From positions 124,001 through 188,000 of the forward strand of contig NZ_SBIT01000009.1 of the NCBI RefSeq assembly GCF_004765785.1: a stretch of DNA of 64,000 nt, read 5' to 3'. This document shows positions 51,531-59,534 of this stretch, one piece after another. The notes under the pieces were generated by a model. That model made no database searches and had not been told where the DNA came from. It was given only the letters and a program-made list of their open reading frames with translations. Position 1 is the first letter of the stretch; each line of letters begins with the position of its first letter. The DNA is from Halorussus ruber. GTDB taxonomy: Archaea; Halobacteriota; Halobacteria; Halobacteriales; Haladaptataceae. Made by a program: the position numbers and the translations under genes.

Positions 51531-51767
51531 TTCGATGCGGCCCTCCTCGACCGTCCCGCCCGTGGCGAGGTTGCTCTTGAGCGTCGAGGCGAGGTCGCCG
51601 ATGTCCACCGACGAGTTGTCGAACCCCTCGACGATGGTGACGGCCTTGCCGTAGGTTCGCTCCTCGGTGCGGATGGTGAGTCGCTGCTCCGCGCGCCCGA
51701 GGTCCTCGTCGATTCCCAGTTCGTCCGGAAGCCCCGAAACGTCGCTGATGTCTTTGTCTTCCCCCAT
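51462..51767 (-). CDS. Translation initiation factor eIF1/SUI1 family
   Basis: 101 residues of the SUI1/eIF1 family, which promotes accurate start-codon choice on the small ribosomal subunit. The core [61 protein letters not shown] contains the G-F-D and GGTV-x(n)-I-x-LQGDH hallmarks. Basic binding residues lie in the usual [14 protein letters not shown] region. The ATG at 51767 gives [17 protein letters not shown], a normal haloarchaeal N-terminus. Confidence 0.93.
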   Translation of the reverse strand: [101 protein letters not shown]

Positions 51768-51895
51768 GAGTTCGGGTAGGGCTTGCGGACCTTTCAGCCT
51801 TCTCCGAGTGGCAAGTCGGCGCGCGACCGAAACCCGGCGACCGGTTTCCGATACCCACGAATTTACGTGATATGCTGTGTAGTACTACCCGAACG

Positions 51896-53566
51896 ATGCT
51901 CCACGGAAAGGGAACGCTCCTCACCATCGACCTGACAGAACGTGAGGCGCGCGAGGAGAACATAGACGACGTGTTGCAGTCCTTCGTCGGCGGCCGCGGC
52001 GTCGCCACGAAGTTGGCTCACGACCGAATCCCGTTCGACGCCGACCCGCTCGGCCCCGAGAACCGACTCTACTTCTCGTCGGGACCGCTCCAGCAGTCCC
52101 AGATGAGCTTCACGGGGCGGATGAACGCCACCGCGATTTCCCCGCTCACGGGCGGGATTCGCTCGACCAACGCGGGCGGGTTCCTCTCGCGGAACTTCGT
52201 CGAGACGGGCCACGTCGCGGTCGAAATCGTCGGCGAGAGCGACGAACTGCTGGCGGTCCACGTGACTGATTCGGGCGTCGAGTTCGAGGAGGTCCCGCAA
52301 CTCGAAGGGGCCGAAGTCTCGGCGACCAGCGAGTACGTCGAGGGCGTGCGCGATTTGGGGTCCGAACACCTCGTCACGGCGGGACCGGCGGGCGAGAACG
52401 AGGTCCGGTACGCCTGCGTGATGACCTCGGACACGCGAGCCTTCGGCCGGGGCGGCCTCGGCGCGGTCATGGGCGCAAAGAACCTGAAGACGATGAGCTT
52501 CGACGGCGACTCCGCGCCCGAGGTCGAGATTCCCGACGTGCAGATGGAGGTCCACCGCGACGCCGCCCAGAGCGACGACTCGATGAAGCGACAGGGCACG
52601 ACCGGCGGCACGGAGTTCATCAACGACAACTTCTCGCTCCCGACGCGATACTTCACCGAGTTCTCCTTCGAGGACGCGGACAAAATCGGCGGCGACGCGG
52701 TCGAGGAGAAAAAGTACAAGCGCGGCACCTGCTCGCAGTGCGCGTTCGGCTGTAAGCTGCCGACTCGGGACGAAGAAACCGGCTTGGAGACGGAAGGGCC
52801 GGAGTTCGAGACCGTCTTCTCGTTCGGGTCGAACGCGGGCGTCGGCGACATCGTGGACGTGATGAAGTCCAACGAGTTGTGCGACGAGTTGGGTCTGGAC
52901 ACCATCTCGGCGGGCGTCACCGTCTCGGCGTACCTCAAGAGCGAAGACGAGTTCGGCAACGCCGAGTTGGTCCACGAACTGGTCGAGAAAATCGGCCGCA
53001 GAGAGGGCGTCGGCGACCTGCTGGCGGAGGGCGTGGACCGGTGCCACGACGAGTTGGGCGTCGAGAACTGGACCTCGAAGGGCCTCGAATTCGCGGCCCA
53101 CGACGGCCGGGCCATCAACGGACAGGGCCTCTCGTACGCGACCTCGAACAGCGGCGCTGACCACATGTACTCGGAGATTCTCGGCGCGGAGTACTCGGGC
53201 GAACTCGACCCGGAGGGCTTGGAGGGTAAGGCTCCCTTCCTCGTCGAGTCCGAGAACTCGGCGGCGTTCAAGGACAGCGGCGTCCTCTGCGCGTTCTCCA
53301 GCGACTACGCCACCGAGGAGCGCATCGAGGAGTTGTTCGGCGCGGAGTGGGAGGAACTCCTCGAAATCGGCGGTCGCATCGTGGAACTGGAGCGCCACTT
53401 CAACAACCAGCGCGGGTTCGACCGGAGCGACGACGACCTGCCCTACGACCTGCCGGACTTCGAGCAGGCGCTCGACGAGTACTACGAGGAACGCGGCTGG
53501 AATCAGGACGGAACGGTGCCCGAGAGCCGGATTTCGGGCGGCGACGGCGCGGCGAGCGCGGACTGA
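51896..53566 (+). CDS. Aldehyde:ferredoxin oxidoreductase
   Basis: 556 residues of the tungsten-pterin AOR family, oxidising aldehydes (or reducing acids) with ferredoxin. GKGTLLTIDLTEREAREENI and FVGGRGVATKL form domain 1. Cluster-binding Cys occur as CSQCAFGCKLP plus a later Cys in DSGVLCAFSSD. SAGVTVSAYL and GQGLSYATSNSGADHMYSE fit the pterin site. The length (about 600 in homologues) is slightly short but complete. The ATG at 51896 is preferred over one 24 bases upstream because TTTACG lies about 31-36 bases before it. A MoaD-like modifier gene, expected for the cofactor, lies 1.1 kb downstream. Confidence 0.93.
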   Translation: MLHGKGTLLTIDLTEREAREENIDDVLQSFVGGRGVATKLAHDRIPFDADPLGPENRLYFSSGPLQQSQMSFTGRMNATAISPLTGGIRSTNAGGFLSRNFVETGHVAVEIVGESDELLAVHVTDSGVEFEEVPQLEGAEVSATSEYVEGVRDLGSEHLVTAGPAGENEVRYACVMTSDTRAFGRGGLGAVMGAKNLKTMSFDGDSAPEVEIPDVQMEVHRDAAQSDDSMKRQGTTGGTEFINDNFSLPTRYFTEFSFEDADKIGGDAVEEKKYKRGTCSQCAFGCKLPTRDEETGLETEGPEFETVFSFGSNAGVGDIVDVMKSNELCDELGLDTISAGVTVSAYLKSEDEFGNAELVHELVEKIGRREGVGDLLAEGVDRCHDELGVENWTSKGLEFAAHDGRAINGQGLSYATSNSGADHMYSEILGAEYSGELDPEGLEGKAPFLVESENSAAFKDSGVLCAFSSDYATEERIEELFGAEWEELLEIGGRIVELERHFNNQRGFDRSDDDLPYDLPDFEQALDEYYEERGWNQDGTVPESRISGGDGAASAD

Positions 53567-53620
53567 GACGGTCGTTTCTCCTTTCCGTCTGGCTGTCGTG
53601 CCGTTAGTCGTGATTCGGTG

Positions 53621-54721
53621 ATGTGGTACCCAGTCGGACTCTTCGTCTCCGGTGTCGCGGTGGTCTTGCTCCTCGGTTCGCGGTTCAGTCGCGTCTCGGA
53701 GGAACTGGCCGACGCCATCGGTATCGGGCAGACCATCGGCGGGATGATACTGTTAGGTGCTAGCACCTCACTGCCCGGCGTGATTATCTCGTTTGACACC
53801 GCGCTCGGCGGCCAAGCGACCCTGTCGGTGAGCAACGCCGTCGGCGGAATCGCCGCGCAGACGGCGTTCATCGCCATCGCGGACGCCGCCATGCGACGCG
53901 GCCCGCTGAGCGAAGAGGTGACGATGGCGGCGAGTCTCATGCAACTGGCCGTCTTGCTGTTCCTGCTGACGCTCGCCTTGCTTGCGATGCTCGCCCCGAA
54001 CACGTTCGTTCTCTTCGACGTTCACCTCGCGTCGCTCGCGCTCGTCGTCGCCGTGATTCTCGGATTCCGGATGGTCCAGACGTCTGAAGTCGAACCGAAG
54101 TGGTATTCCCGTCGGTTACGCGGTCAGAAGACCGGAGTGACGGTCTCTGGCGAGTCCGGGGAGACGACCGCTGGCGAGTCCGGAGTGACGGTCTCTGGCG
54201 AGTCCGAGGAGACGACCGCTGGCGAGTCCGGAGAGACGGCTTCTGATTCCACCCGCACGCCAGCGCTCGTCGGCGAGTATCTCTTGATTGCCGCCCTCGT
54301 GGGCGGCGCTGGCTGGCTGCTCTCCTACGGCGGGCAACAGGTGATGACCGAAACAGCGCTATCCCCGATGCTGGTGGGAATGACTGGGATGGCGATTGCG
54401 TCGTCACTTCCCGAACTGGTGACGTCCGTCGCGGCCGTCAGACGCGGCGCGGTAGCACTGGCAATCGGGGACATCATCGGCGGCAACGTGTTCGATACGC
54501 TCATGTTAGCGCTCGCCGATTTCGCCTATTCCGTCGATTCGATTTACGCGCACGTGACTCTCGAAGTACTCTTTCTGGTGGGAATGACCACCATGATGAG
54601 TAGCGTGCTACTCATCATGTTGGTCCGGCGCGAAACGGAAGACTTCGGGACGAGTATCGGCACGGAGAGCTACCTCATCCTCGTCATCTACGTGGTCGGG
54701 TCGGCCTACATTCTGCTGTGA
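53621..54721 (+). CDS. Sodium/calcium exchanger family membrane protein
   Basis: 366 residues with about ten helices in two halves, each carrying the alpha-repeat of the CaCA superfamily: GASTSLPGVIISFDTALGGQ in the first and ASSLPELVTSVAAVRRGAVALAIGDIIGGNVFDTLM in the second (the G-N-x-F-D segment is typical). The cytoplasmic loop (about residues 168-212) is made of tandem GESGETTA / GESGVTVS units about 8-18 residues long, encoded by near-identical DNA repeats at 54130-54240. It would exchange Na+ (or K+/H+) for Ca2+ or a related cation. Specificity is not certain. Confidence 0.88.
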   Translation: MWYPVGLFVSGVAVVLLLGSRFSRVSEELADAIGIGQTIGGMILLGASTSLPGVIISFDTALGGQATLSVSNAVGGIAAQTAFIAIADAAMRRGPLSEEVTMAASLMQLAVLLFLLTLALLAMLAPNTFVLFDVHLASLALVVAVILGFRMVQTSEVEPKWYSRRLRGQKTGVTVSGESGETTAGESGVTVSGESEETTAGESGETASDSTRTPALVGEYLLIAALVGGAGWLLSYGGQQVMTETALSPMLVGMTGMAIASSLPELVTSVAAVRRGAVALAIGDIIGGNVFDTLMLALADFAYSVDSIYAHVTLEVLFLVGMTTMMSSVLLIMLVRRETEDFGTSIGTESYLILVIYVVGSAYILL

Positions 54722-55058
54722 ATCGCGGTCTCTCTGACACCGGAACTGATGAATCACTACCCCCGTGAATCGGATTCACGAAACTCACGTCGTCGCCGTC
54801 CTCCAGAACCGTGTCGGCCTCGGCGCTCTCGCGGCCGTTCTTCAGCGCCCGGACGCTGTCGCGGATTTCCCCGTCGTCACCGAGGAGTCTGCCTTCGAGC
54901 GACGGGTACTCCTCGGCGACGTCGGCGATTGCCTCCGCGAGCGTGGATTGCGCGGGGAGTTCGCGCGTGAGAGATTTCTGGCCGACCTCCTCGCGGAAGG
55001 TGGCGTAGAACTTGAGTTCGACGGAGATTGGGTCGTCGGAGTTGTTCCGCGCTGACAT
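54684..55058 (-). CDS. MoaD-type ubiquitin-like small modifier (with suspected frameshift)
   Basis: A beta-grasp protein beginning MSARNNSDDPISVELKFYATFREEVGQKSL. The core VRALKNGRESAEADTVLEDGDDVSFVNPIHGG is a normal MoaD/SAMP ending, which should stop right after Gly-Gly so the C-terminus can be thiolated or conjugated. Here translation runs on for 32 unlike residues (SDSSVPVSERPRF...) into the end of the exchanger gene. The codons are CAC GGG GGT AGT GAT; one extra G in the 5-G run (54760-54764 on the plus strand as C) would give His-Gly-Gly-TAG. A one-base deletion or sequencing error is likely. The neighbouring aldehyde oxidoreductase needs such a sulfur carrier. Confidence 0.85.
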   Translation of the reverse strand: MSARNNSDDPISVELKFYATFREEVGQKSLTRELPAQSTLAEAIADVAEEYPSLEGRLLGDDGEIRDSVRALKNGRESAEADTVLEDGDDVSFVNPIHGGSDSSVPVSERPRFTAECRPTRPRR

Positions 55059-55179
55059 CGGTTTCTTGCGTGTGGATTTTCTCGGCAGGGGTTAGTATCC
55101 ATCGCTGGTTAGGGGATTAGAGAGCGACTGGATTTCGAGAAACCGACAGCAGAACCGGGAGAGCTGGAAGGGAGAACGT

Positions 55180-55310
55180 TTCTTGAAGCCCCCGCCCGGT
55201 CGCGGTCGCTCGCCGGGATATTTCCGCGCCTCACCGCACCGCATCGGCGCGGAAATAGTGCCCGCCGAGACGACCACGTAAACGCGACCGGGCGGCCCCT
55301 TCATCCACCC
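55180..55310 (+). repeat. Basal-stem hairpin element, copy J
   Basis: It opens TTCTTGAAGCCCCCG and ends CCCCTTCATCCACCC. The 13-bp basal stem is CCGCCCGGTCGCG (55192-55204) with CGCGACCGGGCGG (55283-55295). Inside, TTTCCGCGCC (55221-55230) pairs with GGCGCGGAAA (55246-55255), and GGG pairs with CCC beyond an ATA/TAGTG internal loop. The two halves are thus nested stems, about 130 bases long in total. Confidence 0.85.
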
Positions 55311-55514
55311 GTGGTAGTCTGTTCGACCTGTCGTCGCCGTTGGCTGTTCCGCGGCGCACCGGCAGGAAAATAATGATATTTTCTAAAGAAATAATATCCT
55401 ATGTTAAAGAATCCAGAACATTTCTCTACGGCGCAAGCCCCTGCGCTCGGACGACCGAACAACCGGGATGCTCGACTGAGCAATCCACAGAGCGCGCTCG
55501 GTGGACTAACCGCC
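55311..55514. other. Spacer between two inverted elements
   Basis: Contains an AT-rich block (55368-55404: ATAATGATATTTTCTAAAGAAATAATATC) with dyad symmetry, then a GC-rich stretch without clear features. No gene is supported. The flanking elements J and K face each other. Confidence 0.45.
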
Positions 55515-55640
55515 GGGTGGGATGAAGGGGTCGGCCGCTCGCGGGCCGTCAGGCCCGTGGTCGTCTCGGCGACCCCTATCTGTCGCAACTACGTCCGTCA
55601 GATATGTCGCCGAGCGACCGCGAGCGGGCGAGGGCTTCAA
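55515..55640 (-). repeat. Basal-stem hairpin element, copy K
   Basis: On the minus strand it starts TTGAAGCCCTCGCCC and ends CCCCTTCATCCCACCC, like J and D. The basal stem is CCGCTCGCGG with CCGCGAGCGG (55618-55627 and 55535-55544), where the G-C pair of J and D has become C-G. CTCGGCGAC/GTCGCCGAG and TCTG/CAGA flank an ATA/TAGGG internal loop. A GGGCC/GGCCC hairpin follows as in D. Confidence 0.85.
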
Positions 55641-55742
55641 TAAACGTTCACCACTACGGCTAGCGCCGAACCAATGCAGTCCACTTCCCGCACAAATCCA
55701 AAATCGCTATCGAATCGACGCCAGTTTCCCCGCATCCCCGAC

Positions 55743-55749
55743 TTATAAA
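55743..55749 (+). promoter_or_regulatory. TATA box of the thiolase operon
   Basis: TTATAAA lies 25-31 bases before ATG 55774 and supports that leaderless start. Confidence 0.65.
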
Positions 55750-55773
55750 CCAGCACTCCACATTCTCACAGGC

Positions 55774-56931
55774 ATGGACCGAGTCGCAATCATCGGAGCC
55801 TCGATGACCAAGTTCGGCGAGCGCGAGGAGTGGTTGCGCGGACTCCTCGCCCAAGCCGGGCGCGAGTGCCTCGACGACGCGGGCGTGGCCCCCGACGAGG
55901 TGGACCACCTCTACGTCTCGAACATGGCCAGCGGCGAGTTCGAGGGTCAGACCGGCGTCTGCAACGCGCTGGCCCACGACCTCGGCGCGATGCCAGCCTA
56001 CACACAGCGCGTTGACCAGACCTCCGCCTCCGGCGGGGCCGGAATCTACGCCGCGTGGCAGTCGGTCGCCTCCGGGGCCTCGGAGATGACCCTGCTCGTC
56101 GGCGGCGAGAAGATGACCCACCGCACGACGGCGGAAGCCACCGACGTCATCGCTTCGCTCACGCACCCCGTCGAGTACAAGCACGGCGTCACGCTCCCCA
56201 GTTTCGCCGGTCTCACGGCCCGCAGATACCTCCACGAGTACGACGCCCCGCGCGAGAGTCTGGCGAAAGTCGCCGTCAAGAACCACGAGAACGGCCTCGA
56301 CAACCCCCACGCCCAGTTCCGCAAGGAGGTCGATTTGGAGACCGTGATGGAGTCGCCCATCGTGGCCGACCCCCTGCGCCTCTACGACTTCTGTCCGATT
56401 ACCGACGGGAGCGCCGGACTCCTCTTCTGTTCGGAATCGGTCGCTCAAGAACTCGTCCCCGAGGACGAGTACACCGTGATTTCGGGCATCGGCGGCGCGA
56501 CCGACACCCACGTCGTCCACGAGCGCGACGACCCGACCGTCATGGGCGCGGCGGTCGAGAGTTCCGACACGGCCTACGAGATGGCCGACCGCGAACCCGA
56601 CGACGTGGACGTGGCGGAACTCCACGACATGTTCACTATCCTCGAATTCCTCCAGAGCGAGGCCGTCGGCTTCTTCGAGCAGGGCGAGGGCTGGAAGGCC
56701 GTCGAGGAGGGCGTCACCGAGCGCGATGGCGAGTTACCCATCAACACCTCGGGCGGCCTCAAATCGAAGGGCCACCCACTCGGCGCGAGCGGCGTCGCAC
56801 AGGCCTACGAAATCCACCAGCAGTTGCTCGGCGAGGCGGGCGACCGGCAGGTCGAGGCCGAGGTCGGACTGGCCTGCAACGTCGGCGGCTTCGGCAACTG
56901 CGTGACCACCACCATCATGGAGGAACCCTGA
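55774..56931 (+). CDS. Thiolase-fold protein (SCP2-type), active Cys replaced
   Basis: 385 residues with the full thiolase fold: VAIIGASMTKFG at the N-terminus, and GHPLGASGVAQAYEIHQQL and CNVGGFGNC at the C-terminus. The usual nucleophile motif (E-x-A-C-A-S-G) reads VDQTSASGG here, so Ser84 takes the place of Cys. The C-terminal His is kept. Family members condense or cleave acyl-CoA; with the DUF35 protein encoded next, archaeal relatives channel acetoacetyl-CoA to HMG-CoA synthesis or lipid degradation. Without Cys, activity may be altered or lost. A stop-start spacing of one base links it to the next gene. Confidence 0.88.
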   Translation: MDRVAIIGASMTKFGEREEWLRGLLAQAGRECLDDAGVAPDEVDHLYVSNMASGEFEGQTGVCNALAHDLGAMPAYTQRVDQTSASGGAGIYAAWQSVASGASEMTLLVGGEKMTHRTTAEATDVIASLTHPVEYKHGVTLPSFAGLTARRYLHEYDAPRESLAKVAVKNHENGLDNPHAQFRKEVDLETVMESPIVADPLRLYDFCPITDGSAGLLFCSESVAQELVPEDEYTVISGIGGATDTHVVHERDDPTVMGAAVESSDTAYEMADREPDDVDVAELHDMFTILEFLQSEAVGFFEQGEGWKAVEEGVTERDGELPINTSGGLKSKGHPLGASGVAQAYEIHQQLLGEAGDRQVEAEVGLACNVGGFGNCVTTTIMEEP

Positions 56932-56932
56932 G

Positions 56933-57298
56933 ATGACCCTGAACGCCTACCGATGCCCGAACGGGCACGTGACCTATCCGGGCCACGAACTCTGCCCGGA
57001 GTGCGGTGAGGAACAGACCGAGGAAATCGACCTCAGCGACGAGATTGGTGAAGTCGTGACGTGGACGACGAACACCGCGCCCCCGCCGGGCGTCCGGCAA
57101 CCGAACTCGCTGGCAATCGTGGAGTTCGAAGTCGAGGGGACTTCAGTGCGCGCAATCGGTCAACTCGCGGAGGACAGCGAGGTCGAAATCGGCGACGAAG
57201 TCCGGCCGGTGTACGCCGAGGAGTTGCGAAATCCCGACGCCGGGATTCGGGAGCGCGAGAGTCAGGAATGGGACGGGTATCGGTTCGAATCGGCGTAG
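56933..57298 (+). CDS. Zn-ribbon OB-fold protein (DUF35)
   Basis: 121 residues: an N-terminal rubredoxin-like zinc ribbon (YRCPNGHVTYPGHELCPECG) and an OB-fold (VVTWTTNTAPPP, VRAIGQLAEDSEVEIGDEVRPVY). DUF35 proteins bridge thiolase and HMG-CoA synthase in archaea and pass acyl-CoA between active sites. The ATG follows the thiolase TGA after one base, showing co-translation with a partner. Three Cys and one His provide the metal ligands. Confidence 0.9.
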   Translation: MTLNAYRCPNGHVTYPGHELCPECGEEQTEEIDLSDEIGEVVTWTTNTAPPPGVRQPNSLAIVEFEVEGTSVRAIGQLAEDSEVEIGDEVRPVYAEELRNPDAGIRERESQEWDGYRFESA

Positions 57299-57350
57299 AG
57301 TTTTTTCGAACCGGACGCATTTTTGTCGAGACGCCCGACAGGGAGAACGA

Positions 57351-57731
57351 ATGACTCGACCACGCGAGGGCGACACACACCGTTTCGAGCGTTCGTTTAC
57401 CCCCGAGGAAGTCCGCCAGTTCGCCGACCTCTCGGGCGACGAGCAATCTCGCCACCTCGAACCCGACGACGAGGGCCGACTGCTGGTCCACGGCCTGCTC
57501 ACGGCCACGATGCCGACCAAAATCGGCGGCGAACTCGAAGTCCTCGGGCGCTCGATGGCGTTCGATTTCCATCGACCGGTCTACACCGGCGAGACGCTGA
57601 CCTGCGAGATGGAAATCGACACCGTGTCCGTGCGCGACGACCACTACGAACTCGAAGGGTCCGTCACCTGCTGGAACGACAGCGACGAGGACGTGATGAC
57701 CGGGAGCGTCGAGGGACTGGTCTGGAAGTAG
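57351..57731 (+). CDS. MaoC-like hot-dog dehydratase
   Basis: 126 residues of the MaoC (R-hydratase-like) hot-dog family. HRFERSFTPEEVRQFADLSGDEQSRH is the typical helix plus D-x-x-H catalytic stretch, and LLVHGLLTATM and MAFDFHRPVYTGETLTCEMEI the further strands. It hydrates or dehydrates a beta-hydroxyacyl-CoA, which fits the thiolase-DUF35 pair 52 bases upstream in the same direction. A role in acyl-CoA metabolism is likely; exact substrate unknown. Confidence 0.85.
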   Translation: MTRPREGDTHRFERSFTPEEVRQFADLSGDEQSRHLEPDDEGRLLVHGLLTATMPTKIGGELEVLGRSMAFDFHRPVYTGETLTCEMEIDTVSVRDDHYELEGSVTCWNDSDEDVMTGSVEGLVWK

Positions 57732-57770
57732 GGCGAATGTAGTTGGATAATTCGTAGTGCTGGAATCCCT

Positions 57771-58184
57771 TTACGATAGGTATTCTTCGTTAATTTTGAA
57801 AATCACGAGTATTCCTGCGATAGAAGCAAGCACGAACGTCACGGAACCGGCGACCAGAAAGGGCACGCCTCCGACGGCCGAAAAAATTCCTCGAAAAATT
57901 GCTATTCCTACCGGTACGCCGATGAGACCGCCAGCAGTTGTTGCCCCTACCGCTTCGGCGAATCGGCGTTTCTGCGTCTTTCGGTTCGTATACCGTGTAT
58001 AGTCGAACTGCTCGACACCTTTGAATCCTAAATACAGTATCGAGGGTACTCCGGCAGGAATCGAAATAAGTACGGAACTATACAGATCACTAGAGCCAAG
58101 AAGAAGAATTACGATAGTAGTCCCGGATATGAGCGAAATCAAGCTAAGAGCTGCGATCGCTCTATCCCGAATCTGGAAAGTCAT
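57771..58184 (-). CDS. Membrane protein, possible immunity-type partner
   Basis: 137 residues with four hydrophobic segments (LISLISGTTIVILLLGSS, VLISIPAGVPSILYL, VGATTAGGLIGVPVGIAIF, VTFVLASIAGILVIF). It lies 32 bases downstream of the exported Cys-rich protein gene on the same strand. AT-richer than the surroundings. Nothing in the sequence identifies it; pairing with an exported Cys-rich protein invites comparison with toxin-immunity pairs. Confidence 0.65.
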   Translation of the reverse strand: MTFQIRDRAIAALSLISLISGTTIVILLLGSSDLYSSVLISIPAGVPSILYLGFKGVEQFDYTRYTNRKTQKRRFAEAVGATTAGGLIGVPVGIAIFRGIFSAVGGVPFLVAGSVTFVLASIAGILVIFKINEEYLS

Positions 58185-58216
58185 GTTAAAAAATCACCGG
58201 TTAATGTGCTTAATTA

Positions 58217-58981
58217 TTACGATGTGGACGATGCGAGTCCTGCCGCAACGAGCAATCCAGATACAATTGAACTCAGCGGAAGCAGGAAAACCGCCAAGGC
58301 GAATCCACCGAGCAGGGCACCCGTATACACTAACTCCTCTTGATTATTTTCAAGCCAATTTGCAACTTCCTGAAGCGCATTGACCCAAGGAGAAGGCTCG
58401 TCCACGAGATTATCTTTTTTATACCCCGCGTCACAAGCAGGTGTTGGAAGTTGAACACAGGCACCAGTATTTTCTTGTCCAACCCAAAGACATCCACCGT
58501 CATCAACTCCAACCCAAATGTTCAAATCAGTACTCAGGGAACCAGCCTGATAATCTTGAATCGTGACTTTAATCGAGTGAAGTACAGGAGTTGTTCCACT
58601 ACTACACTCTCTCGTCCCCTTCAGAATTTGTGATGCCGTCGAAACACACACTTCATTTCCATTATCATACTGGTAACACGCGTCAATCGGCAGATCGCCC
58701 GGATTTATATAGTCGTCAAGGATATCGTATGTTACCTGGTAATCCTGTTCTGAGTTAGTAGTATCCCATTCTGTGTCTGAAAGGCCTCCACCACCTGCTG
58801 GGAGATTCATTTCTGTTCCAACATCGGGGGAGTCTGAGTCACTAATTCTGTCTGCTGACCCTCCGGCTGTTGCTAATCCAGAGAAGTTACTTCCGGTAAC
58901 TCCTGCGGAGGCAGTAAGGCCCATCATCCGTAGAATTTTTCTTCTTTTTTCAGCACTTCCTTCTTCGCTTTTTTCTGCCAT
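58217..58981 (-). CDS. Tat-exported Cys-rich protein with hydrophobic tail
   Basis: 254 residues. The N-terminus has a Tat-like signal (EKRRKILRMMGLTASAGVTGS). The central part contains six Cys in pairs (DACYQYDNGNEVCVS, TRECSSG, DGGCLWVGQENTGACVQLPTPACDAG), likely disulfides. The last 45 residues are hydrophobic and Gly/Ala-rich (LVYTGALLGGFALAVFLLPLSS, VSGLLVAAGLASS), which could be a membrane anchor or a released peptide. AT-richer than neighbours. The layout (Tat signal, Cys-rich domain, hydrophobic end, adjacent membrane protein) is compatible with a halocin-like secreted toxin, but no known halocin is recognised. Confidence 0.65.
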   Translation of the reverse strand: MAEKSEEGSAEKRRKILRMMGLTASAGVTGSNFSGLATAGGSADRISDSDSPDVGTEMNLPAGGGGLSDTEWDTTNSEQDYQVTYDILDDYINPGDLPIDACYQYDNGNEVCVSTASQILKGTRECSSGTTPVLHSIKVTIQDYQAGSLSTDLNIWVGVDDGGCLWVGQENTGACVQLPTPACDAGYKKDNLVDEPSPWVNALQEVANWLENNQEELVYTGALLGGFALAVFLLPLSSIVSGLLVAAGLASSTS

Positions 58982-59205
58982 GCAGTCGGATATAACCCGG
59001 CCTGTTTGAATAATTTCTATCCTTATGTTATATAATATTTTATCTCGACATATATAATTCGGACTCTAGAATTCATACAAGGGAATCGAATCCGGAACCA
59101 GCGACTCGAAAGGTAGACGTTAGTTCGCTATTTCGACTAACGGATAGACTCACATTCCCAAAAAGATGTTTAGACAACAGGATTTCAGACGTTCGCGGTC
59201 TGGTC
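58982..59205. other. AT-rich intergenic
   Basis: Contains the promoter of the Cys-rich protein (TATGTTATATAATATTTTATC near 59022-59045) in a strongly AT-rich stretch. No gene or hairpin element is seen. Confidence 0.4.
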
Positions 59206-59430
59206 CTAGAAGTCGTCATCACCCGAAACGCCCCGCTCGATGCTCTCGGCCGACTCCCGGATCTCGCGCTCGATGTCCTCGCGGCCTTTCTTGAACTCGC
59301 CCATCGCTTGCCCGGTCGAGCGCGCGAGTTTCGGGAGTTTGTTCGCGCCGAACAGCAGGACGGCGACCAGCAGGATAATCATCATTTCCATTCCGCCCGG
59401 TACGGGTCCGAACAGCGGTGTCAGACTCAT
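59206..59430 (-). CDS. tatA: Twin-arginine translocase subunit TatA
   Basis: 74 residues: a short periplasmic N-terminus with EMMIILLVAVLLFGANKLPKLARSTGQAMGEFKKG, the TatA/E hallmark (hydrophobic helix, FGANKLP hinge, amphipathic helix), and an acidic tail. TatA oligomers widen the pore for folded Tat substrates, of which this window encodes several. The GPVPGGMEMM N-terminus is common in haloarchaeal TatA. Confidence 0.93.
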   Translation of the reverse strand: MSLTPLFGPVPGGMEMMIILLVAVLLFGANKLPKLARSTGQAMGEFKKGREDIEREIRESAESIERGVSGDDDF

Positions 59431-59534
59431 AACGATACTGCTACGCGACCAGTCGCTATCAACTTCTCGCGTGTCTGACTGTCAACATCTGATAAACCGA
59501 TAGATTAACATTGAATCCACGGCCGGTTCTCGGT

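Noticed and set aside
55187-55640. Elements J and K as one inverted-repeat transposon
   Set aside because: They face each other with about 200 bases between, but each is a complete element with its own basal stem, the spacer has no transposase gene, and D exists as a single copy elsewhere.
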